NCBI GenBank assembly: GCA_030765065.1
Contig: CM060990.1
Location: 421,051,198 to 421,115,197 of the forward strand
Source of the DNA: Deroplatys truncata
Lineage: Eukaryota > Arthropoda > Insecta > Mantodea > Mantidae
Direction of reading: 5' to 3'
Length of the DNA: 64,000 nucleotides
Part shown: one piece after another, positions 57,013 to 64,000 of the stretch
Position numbering within the stretch: position 1 is the first letter of the stretch
Layout of the letters: each line of letters begins with the position of its first letter
Notes under the pieces: generated by a model
Seen by the model: the letters and a program-made list of their open reading frames with translations, nothing else
The model's database searches: none
Told to the model about the DNA's origin: nothing
Program-made: the position numbers and the translations under genes

Positions 57013-58203
57013 ATGGCGAAGAAGAAGGTCCGCTCTGCCGCCGCTCCTGCTAAGGCAGGAACCTTTTCGTCTCCTCCAGCACCCGCCAAGGAGGTCTCGC
57101 CGCAGCCACCGCTACCTAGGGCAACCTATGCCGCAACCACCGCTTCGCCGCCAGCCAGCGCCGCTTCGCCGCGACTGCCTCGGCAGTCGCCACGTCACTC
57201 ACCGGCATCCACGCTGCCGATTCTGGGCACTTCTTTGCCACCGCAGAGCCAGCCTGTGCCTCATGGGAGGTACAGCGCCGTCGTCCGTGGGGTCCCCAGG
57301 GACCTGCCAGCAGGTTCCTCGTCACCGCAGCCCACCAGCAGTGGCCTTCAGCCTTGAAGGCCACCAGGACTCACGGAGCTCAGGGACCCACATCGCTCGT
57401 CAGGTTGGAGTTTGCAGATCCTGGCGACAACGAAGCTGCCTTGAGGGCGGGCCTGCCCTTGTTAGGGCGGTGCTTACGCATCGAGGCCAGCCGAGTGGAA
57501 CGCCAGGCTCCCTGCAGATGCTGCTGTGCCTACGGGCACAATGAGACGACCTGCGCAGCGCAACCCAGGTGCCACTACTGTGGAGCAGCCTGCACCACCG
57601 CATCGTGCACCCAGCACGACCTTCGCCACCGACGCCGCTACTGTACGACCTGTGGAGGGTCATCCCACTTCACCGGCCAGGCGCTCTGCCCCCTGCATCC
57701 CCGCAGGAAGGCACCGCCGAAGCCACCTGCACCAACATCGCAGTCATCAGCACCTCCACAGACACCCAGAACCATCACCAGCGCCGACACCATCATCTAC
57801 TACGCCGATCCACGAGGAAATCCAGGGTTTGCGCGACGCCGTTCAGGATCTCCACGCGGAGGTCCTGGACATAGGTGTGCGCATCGCGGCTCTGGACGAC
57901 TTCATCACCACCACCACCACCGAGAAGCTCCCGGAATTGCAGACCGCCATCACTGCTGGCACTACCCAGCAACAAACCACCGCCCCTGACCTGTTGGCCA
58001 AACTGCACCACATCTCTACACGGCTGCAAAACCTGGAGATCAGCTTCGAGGAAGGAAGACCATCAGCATCATCACACATGCCACAACCACCAGAGAAGTC
58101 AACGCTGGTCATCTCCGAGAGTCAGCAGCGAATTCTTGCACAATGCCGTGCGCTTGTGCAAGACAAGTCCAAACGACGACGGCAACCATGGGAGCCAGAG
58201 TAA
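57013..58203 (+). pseudogene. Gag/ORF1 protein, copy 2, two compensating frameshifts
   Basis: Same domain order as copy 1. A one-base deletion near 57308 (CAGCAGGTTCC where copy 1 has CAGCCAGGTTCC) shifts the frame. A one-base insertion near 57765 (CACCCAGAACC versus CACCTGAACC) restores it, so the knuckle region (knuckles CRCCCAYGHNETTC, CHYCGAACTTASC, CTTCGGSSHFTGQALC) lies in the shifted frame and the C-terminal coiled-coil in the original one. The C-terminus has a small HMPQPPEKS insertion relative to copy 1. It cannot make full-length Gag without two frameshifts. Confidence 0.85.
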
Positions 58204-58559
58204 GTCCACCTTCATCACCATCCCTTCGTAACATCTCCTTTTGAACCCCCCTTTCTATTACCACTTCCTAACCCCTAGGCTGCAGTCAGGGCAATTTGTC
58301 ATGGCTGTAGGCTAGGACCGCACTTCACGCCGCTCCCGCCTATTGGGTGGCAGCACAGAATCTTTCGTTAGACTAACACGGGTGCTATGCGGGACCGTGC
58401 TAACTTTCCTTTGAACTTCCTTTCAAATCCACGACCTAACCGGTGGAGGAGTTTTTAGTGTGTATGCCGACGCTCGGTGAGTCCCACACTCTCAGTCCCG
58501 ACTCCCATCGGGGCTGGGGTTAGTGATTAAATCATTTTCTCCTCCACTCGAAAAAAAAG
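58204..58559 (+). other. 3' UTR and A tail of Gag-only copy 2
   Basis: Nearly identical to the 3' UTR of copy 1, with the same order of conserved blocks (GGGTGCTATGCGGGACCGTG, CGGTGGAGGAGTTTTTAGTG, CCGACGCTCGGTGAGTCCCA, CTCCTCCACTCG) and an A8 tail. Confidence 0.8.
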
Positions 58560-59113
58560 TTCAGGTCTCCTGCGATGTTCCCCCTCCTGAAAGGAAGTGC
58601 GCTCTATGTCGCGGACGGGACCATGGGGCCCGCTACCGGGCATGTCCAGAGTACCAGCGGCAGGTTGCCCTGGTTCGCGACATTCAGTAGGGCAAGACAC
58701 GAAGTGGGGGATCAGCGAATGTGCGCCCAGCACCGACGGCCGTCAAGGTCGCTCGACCCAGAGCTACGGCTCCACAAAAGCTAGCCGTATGCGGGCTGTA
58801 GGTGGCCCGGTGCCTGATCGGGAGAGCAGGAGCCGGCCCAGGACCAGGAAGGAGCAGCCGCAACCACCCAGGGACGGAAGGAGGGATCCTCCTCAACCAC
58901 AGACGCAGACGACCAAAGACCCAGACGAAGCTAACAGAGGGAGATGTACCAGGAGGTACTGACACGCGGGATGACCGATGAAGACCTGATGGAGACTTGC
59001 ACCCACGTGCTCCGTCATCTCATCGAGAGGCCGTCGGAGACCTGTTCTATCCTCTCTACCTACGCCGACATCTTCCAACTCCTCACCACTCCTGGATTCC
59101 TTAATGGCCCTTA
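58560..59113 (+). pseudogene. ORF1 (Gag) C-terminal remnant of the RT-bearing element
   Basis: The first frame contains a Cys/His knuckle, CALCRGRDHGARYRACPEYQ (C-x2-C-x4-H-x6-C), then a stop. A Pro/Arg-rich middle in shifted frames follows, and finally MTDEDLMETCTHVLRHLIER and FQLLTTPGFLNGP ending in TAA at 59111. The end overlaps the ORF2 start codon (59104) by ten bases, a common arrangement in Jockey-type elements. The knuckle type resembles, but is not the same as, those of the Gag-only units. Confidence 0.7.
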
Positions 59114-61844
59114 AACCCATCCTCAAAGTACTCACTTGGAATGCTAGAGGCATACGAAGACGAAAAACAGAACTTTCAGACTTCCTAAATACAAATAATA
59201 TACAAATAGCGCTTATCACCGAAACACATTTAGTCAACATTTGATTTAATATACCGGGTTACATTTCACACAGGAAGCATAGGAACAATCGCGGTGGAGG
59301 CACAGCCATTATCATAAAACAAAACATAGCACATGACGTAGCTTTACTCCCACAATTTGCGACCCTAGAAGCAATAGGTATATTCATCACTATTGAGAAT
59401 TCCCGAAAACTAGTAGTAGCGGCGTACAACCCACTAGGACCATTAGACACGGGGGAAATTGACCAAATTCTACAAATAAACAACAGAGTACTAATTGCAG
59501 GAGATCTCAATGCCAAGCGCCAAATTTGGAACTGCAGGCACACTAATGCAGCCGGAAATGCATTACTCCAGCACGAGAACAACTCTGACTACACAATGCA
59601 TGCTCCCAACGAGCCCATCTACATCCCATTCGCAAGAAATCAAACCTCTGACATCCTGGACATAGCAATTGCCAGGCATATTAACCAAAGAATAACCCTA
59701 AAAGTTAGAAACAAACTATCATCTGACCACCTCCCAGTAATAATCTCTTTAGAAGGTCCAATTCTGATGTCACAGCCATCACCAAGGTACAATTACACAA
59801 AAGCAAACTGGGAAATTTTTGAACGCACAATTAGCGAAAACCTCCCCGAGGAACAACTCAACTCCCAGAGGAGCTCGACGCGGCCGTAACGCAGTTCGAA
59901 CATGCCATCAAGCTGGCAACAATTACGGCAGTCCCAGTACACGTACGAAAGTCACTCGAAACCAAGCTTCCAGCAGACCTTAAAGAGCTGGCTGCGGAAC
60001 GAAATCGAGCAAGACGAAAATGGCAGAAAACTCGCCACATAGTCGCTCTTGAAGCCTTCCATTTCCTCAACAACTTGGTTAGGCAAACAAACTCAAATTA
60101 CACCGCCCAACAATGGCAGAACACGCTAGATAGTCTGGATTACGAAACCAACTCAGTATGGCGCATTGCGAGATGCTTGACCCGAGATAAAGTACGCATA
60201 CCCCCACTACACCACAACCGAAAAATAGCTACCACAGACCAAGAAATAGCCGACACACTGGCAGAAGCGCTTCAAGACACTCTTACCCCGAATGACACTC
60301 CATCTTGTCCACAATTCACAGCAGACACAGAGATGCAAACCCGCGACTTCCACCAACAACAATCGCACAACTTAGTTCGTAAAACCTGTCCATCCGAAAT
60401 TAAATGGCTAATCAAACATCTATCCCAACGAACAGCCCCGGGACCAGACAAAATACCTAACATAGCTCTTAAACACCTACCCGATGATGCGGTACATCTA
60501 TTAGCAAAAATTTTCAACTTCGTAGTAACACAAGCGCTCTTCCCCGAAAGATGGAAAATTGCCCACGTACTTCACTTCCCGAAAAAGCGAAAGAATCCTT
60601 CCAATCCAAATAACTATCACCCTATTAGCTTACTGAACACATTAGGCAAGCTGCTAGAAAAATTAATACTAAAAAGACTCAACGCAGCAATCATTAAGCG
60701 CCACATCCTCATCCCGGAACAGTTCGGTTTCCGAGCGAAACACTCAACGTCCTTACAACTTTTAAGAGCCACTGAGTACGTCTCTTACGGTTTCAACATA
60801 CGAAAGTCCACAGGAGCTTTACTCCTCGACGTGGACCGGGCTTTCGACAAAGTATGGCATTCGGGAATTCTGAAAAAGCTAGCCTCTTTAGGCATTCAGG
60901 ACTCGCTAGTAAAACTAATGTGCAACTACCTGAAGGACAAGGTTCCAATCCTCAGTGAACAACAGTCGGTCCTCTATTAGACCCATCAAAGCGGGCGTCC
61001 CTCAAGGAAGCATACTCGGGGCTACACTGTTCAACTTATATATAAACGACAATCCCAAAACTGCAAACACCACTCTCTACATATACGCTGACGATACAAC
61101 AATAATGGCGCAATCGTTCCAACCACAAGTCATACACACCCGTCTTCAAAATGCTCTCCGAGAGCTGGAGAGTTGGCTCACGAACTGGCGAATCAAAGTT
61201 AATGCTCCAAAAACCCAAGCAATAATCTTCACAAAACGAACAAATCACAGATTACCAAGACACAGTTTGCAAACACTCACACTCTTCGGTGAGAACATAA
61301 ACTGGACAGCGAATGTAACATGGCTAGGGCTTAAAATGGACCAAGGCTTGACTTGGAAACCCCACATAAACCAAGCCAGGGGAAAGCAAATGCCCAATTG
61401 GGTAAATTATACCCTCTAATAAACCTAAATAATCAACTAAACCTTAAATTAGGCATAACCCTCTACAAAACATTAATTCGCCCCATTCTACCCTATGCGG
61501 TGCCTGTGTGGGGATACGCCGCTAAAACACACATCAAAAGACTACAAACTTGCCTAAATAAAATCTTACGCTTAGTATCAAAAGTGCCAAAAATAGCTCC
61601 CCCTGACATACTACACAATGAACTAAAAATGCACACCATCGAGGAATTTATTAAGAAACCCACGTTTGACACATACAAAAAGCTTCCTACACATCACAAC
61701 GCTCATATCCATAACTTAGGCAACTACACGACAGAAGCGAATAAACATAAGCGTCCTCTTTCAATTTTCGACCGAACACTGTTCCACTACGCGACAGAGC
61801 CTAACATCCAAGAATTCCTAGACAACCTCCTAAGACACCCCTAA
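59104..61844 (+). pseudogene. ORF2: AP endonuclease and reverse transcriptase, one stop and three frameshifts
   Basis: Nearly full length (about 913 codons). The endonuclease begins MALKPILKVLTWNARGIR (start of an exonuclease/endonuclease fold), with ITETHL, a stop at 59242, GGGTAIIIK, LIAGDLNAKRQIWNC and LSSDHLPVI (catalytic His). After a frameshift near 59865 comes the RT: TAPGPDKIPN, YHPISLLNTLGKLLEKLIL, EQFGFRAKHST and LLLDVDRAFDKVWH (motif A). A frameshift near 60955 precedes AGVPQGSILGATLFNLYIND (motif B) and YADDT (motif C, 61084). A third frameshift near 61375 leads to LGITLYKTLIRPILPYAVPV and the C-terminal region. Motif set and length fit the Jockey clade. It nicks target DNA and copies element RNA in life; this copy is dead. 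Confidence 0.9.
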
Positions 61845-62630
61845 AACACCAAAGTACCAAGAAAACGAACACAAACTAATCTCACTTCATGACCTTCTCA
61901 CTGTTACAGAGTTCCAGTCCATGCAGGAGCCTTCAAGTCCTTGCGCTACCCAGCCAAGTCGGCTCCGGGAGAAGAAGGCCTCCCCGCGTGACACACTCGT
62001 GCAGCTGCGCCGAGATGGGTTGGCTGCTTACCTGTGTTGGCACAACGACGAACGGCTTCATCCAAGGATTAAGAGAAGACGAGGAAGACAGCCTTGCAAA
62101 TCGGACGTCCCAAGATATCCTCCTGGCTGAAATACATGACGCTCTTCTCAAGGGAAGGAACTCGGAAGCACTCATGACGACTGGCTATGCTCATAGCCTA
62201 AGAGTATTTCCATATAACTTTTGCTCTAAGATAGCTTAAACATACAATAATAGCGATTGCACTAATCTGCAAAAAAGCAAACCCCGGGAATACCATAGAA
62301 TGTAACCAATTAGTATAATATCATAATTACCAAGTGTAATGCACGATTAATCACCGGGCATATGTCATGTGTAATTCCGGATAACTAACTATTGACGCGC
62401 TCGCATGCATTGCATGCCAGCTACACACCTATCATTGACTAACTGGGGTGCTATGCGGAACCCGACTAAAATGCACGATATTACTAATAGCTTTCACATA
62501 CTAACACGTGGTGGGTTTTTTAGTGTCTATTCCGCGCTTTGAGCGGCGAGCCCCACATATCCCCCCAGCCATTGCACACCGGCTGGGGTCGAATGCAGCA
62601 ATGCATTCCCCCCCCCCCCATGGAAAAAAG
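61845..62630 (+). other. 3' region and short A tail of the RT-bearing element
   Basis: About 580 bp without recognised coding sequence (frames at 61889-62239 and 61921-62130 have no known motif) lead into a divergent shared module. This comprises GGGGTGCTATGCGGAACCCG (62443), CGTGGTGGGTTTTTTAGTG, CTATTCCGCGCTTTGAGCGG, CGAGCCCCACAT, GCACACCGGCTGGGGTCG, a C-run and A6. Confidence 0.65.
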
Positions 62631-62653
62631 TTCAGGTCGACACAGCTCCGAGA

Positions 62654-63731
62654 TGGCGAAGAAGAAGGTCCGCTCTGTCGCCGCTACTGCAGAGGCAGGA
62701 ACCTCTTCGTCTCCTCCGGTACCCGCCGTGGTGATCTCGCCGCAGCCTAGGGCAACCGCCGCTTCGCCACGACTGTTTCCGCAGTTGCCGCCAGCATCAC
62801 CGGTGCTATCGCTGCCGATCCTGGGAACTTGCCAGCCTGTGCCTCCTGGGAGGTACAGCGTTGTCTTCAGAGGGGTCCCGAGGGACCTGTCAGGTTCCTC
62901 ACCCCCACAGCCCACCAGCAGTGGCCTTCAGCCTTGAAGGCCACAAGGATCTTCGGAGCACAGGGACTCACGTCGCTCCTCAGGATGGAGTTTGCTGACC
63001 CTGGCGACTACGAAGCGACCTTGAGGGCGGTTCTGCCCTTGTTAGGGCGGTGCTTACGCATCGAGGCCAGCCGAGTGGAACGCCAGGATCCCTGCAGGCG
63101 ATGCTGTGCCTGCGGGCACAACGAGACGTCCTGCGCAGCACAACCGAGGTGCCACTACTGTGGTTCCTCCTGCACCACATCATCGTGCACCCAGCACGAC
63201 CTTCGCCGCCGACGCCGCTACTGTGCGACCTGTGGAGGGTCATCTCACTACACCGGCCAGGCGCTATGCCCCCTGCATCCCCTCAGGAAGGCATCGCCGA
63301 CGCCGCCAGCACCTACGCCGCAGTCAGTGACATCTCCACAGCCTCCGATACCAGCACCATCACCAGCGCCGACACCAGCACCTTCACTCTCGCCGATCAT
63401 CGAGGAAGTCCAGGGCCTACGTGACGCCATTCAGGATCTCCATGCGGAGTTCCTGAACATGACGACGAAGCTGACAGCCCTGGAGGAACTCATCAGGGAA
63501 CTTCAAACATCATCAGCTGCCCAACAGGTTTTCCTGGCTGGGCAGTTCAACAGCACCTCATCAAGACTTACAGCCACCACCGAAGCCATCCGGGTCTCAT
63601 CTCTTGGTCACCGGCCGAAGGCGGACCCGGCGAGAGTCGCGAGCTTCTTGCAGCAATGCAAGGAGTTCAACCAGCAACAGGAGCATCATCGTCAGTACCA
63701 TCCTAATTCCGAACTTCCAATCACTTCCTAA
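62654..63731 (+). pseudogene. Gag/ORF1 protein, copy 3, frameshifted and divergent at both ends
   Basis: The N-terminus (MAKKKVRSVAATAEAG) is shorter in the Pro/Ala-rich part than copies 1 and 2. A frameshift near 62888-62892 (CTGTCAGGTTCC versus CTGCCAGCCAGGTTCC) separates it from the knuckle part. The knuckles CRRCCACGHNETSC, CHYCGSSCTTSSC and CATCGGSSHYTGQALC are almost identical to copy 1 in nucleotides. After about 63300 the C-terminus (IIEEVQGLRDAIQDLHAEFL, then LTALEELIRELQTSSAAQQV) keeps the coiled-coil start but then becomes unrelated to copies 1 and 2. This suggests a distinct subfamily or a mosaic copy. Confidence 0.85.
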
Positions 63732-64000
63732 ACCCTCGCAATTCTCACTAGTGTTGCAGACAGGTTTCATGCCTGCAACCTAGTAACTACCTTTACCCGC
63801 TCCCGCCCACAGGGCGGAAGCCAACAGCCTTCACTTACTAACGCGGGTGCTATGCGGGACCGCACAAAGCCACGCTATTCCACTTTTCCTTCTTCCGTTT
63901 GCCATCCGGTGGAGGAGTTTTTAGTGGGTATGCCGATAATTGGTGAGTTCCACACTCGCAGTCCGGACTCCCATCGGGGCTTTGGTCAGTGATTAAATCA
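63732..64000 (+). other. 3' UTR of Gag-only copy 3
   Basis: Shares GCGGGTGCTATGCGGGACCG, CCGGTGGAGGAGTTTTTAGT, GGGTATGCCGATAATTGGTG and ACTCCCATCGGGGC with the other units but differs from copies 1 and 2 elsewhere. Truncated by the window end. Confidence 0.75.

Larger units (their letters stand above)
56993..58559 (+). mobile_element. Gag-only non-LTR retroelement, copy 2
   Basis: Begins directly after the A-rich tail of copy 1 with TTTAGGTCATCAGCTCCGAG, carries one Gag frame (57013-58203, two compensating frameshifts) and a 3' UTR with the shared module, and ends in A8 (58551-58558). Nucleotide identity to copy 1 is very high throughout. Confidence 0.82.
58560..62630 (+). mobile_element. 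5'-truncated RT-bearing non-LTR retroelement (Jockey-like)
   Basis: Starts at TTCAGGTCTCC directly after the A tail of copy 2, within a Gag reading frame. It contains the end of ORF1, a decayed ORF2 (59104-61844), about 780 bp of 3' sequence with a divergent version of the shared 3' module, and a short A6 tail (62624-62629). It is in the same orientation as the Gag-only units. Apart from the 3' module it is much diverged from them and is less GC-rich. Confidence 0.85.
62631..64000 (+). mobile_element. Gag-only non-LTR retroelement, copy 3 (runs off the window)
   Basis: Begins TTCAGGTCGACACAGCTCCG after the A tail of the RT-bearing element, with a Gag frame (62654-63731) and the shared 3' module to the window end (GTGATTAAATCA). 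Its tail and the next unit lie outside the window. Confidence 0.82.

Noticed and set aside
55411-64000. Telomeric location of the retroelement array
   Set aside because: No run of telomeric repeats is present; single TTYAGG units at junctions are too short to decide.

Overview
The window is eukaryotic nuclear DNA, almost certainly from an arthropod and probably an insect with a large, repeat-rich genome. The evidence is an insect-type 5S rRNA sequence, an AT-rich background, tRNA-derived SINEs, several Tc1/mariner-type elements, a MULE, a Tigger/Jerky-like element, Jockey-like non-LTR retrotransposons and a long 115-bp satellite. I found no convincing single-copy host protein gene. Nearly everything that can be interpreted is mobile, virus-derived or satellite DNA, much of it nested, so insertion order can often be read directly.

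Layout. 1-3.9 kb: a possible Bel/Pao integrase tail, a degenerate tandem duplication, a SINE fragment and the C-terminal two-thirds of a minus-strand DDE transposase. 3.94-17.55 kb: a 13.6-kb element with two diverged inverted arms of about 4.6-4.7 kb around a 2.4-kb unique core. The core holds minus-strand remnants of a double-jelly-roll capsid-like protein and of a second virus-like protein. The arms hold minisatellites and small ORFs, one still open in the left arm. The element splits the transposase gene: its N-terminus lies at 17.55-17.70 kb. The right arm carries a mariner-type element whose empty site is preserved in the left arm. 17.7-22.0 kb: a SINE, then featureless AT-rich DNA. 22.0-39.1 kb: a 115-bp satellite (about 125 monomers) with higher-order structure, interrupted by a MITE, a Tigger/Jerky-like element, a separate Jerky-like C-terminal fragment, a GTA microsatellite and a SINE.

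39.3-52.7 kb: two diverged minus-strand remnants of a protein-primed-type family-B DNA polymerase like those of Polinton/adintovirus-like elements (41.6-44.8 and 49.8-52.7 kb). A MULE with a probable 9-bp target duplication interrupts the first; a Tc1/mariner-type element with 163-bp TIRs interrupts the second. SINEs, a transposase fragment and an unexplained GC-richer coding-like stretch (48.1-49.3 kb) lie between them. 52.7-54.7 kb: an inverted-repeat unit.

55.2-64.0 kb: a 5S rRNA gene followed by a head-to-tail, same-orientation array of non-LTR retroelements. Three copies encode only a zinc-knuckle Gag plus a 3' UTR; one 5'-truncated, decayed copy carries endonuclease/RT. Gag-only and RT-bearing units share a 3'-terminal module and similar 5' junction sequences, which suggests mobilisation of Gag-only units by a partner RT.

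The two most unusual objects are the 13.6-kb palindromic capsid-bearing element, perhaps from the same lineage as the polymerase remnants, and the Gag-only/RT array beside 5S rDNA. Boundaries come from reading the sequence by eye; family names rest on recognised motifs, not searches.
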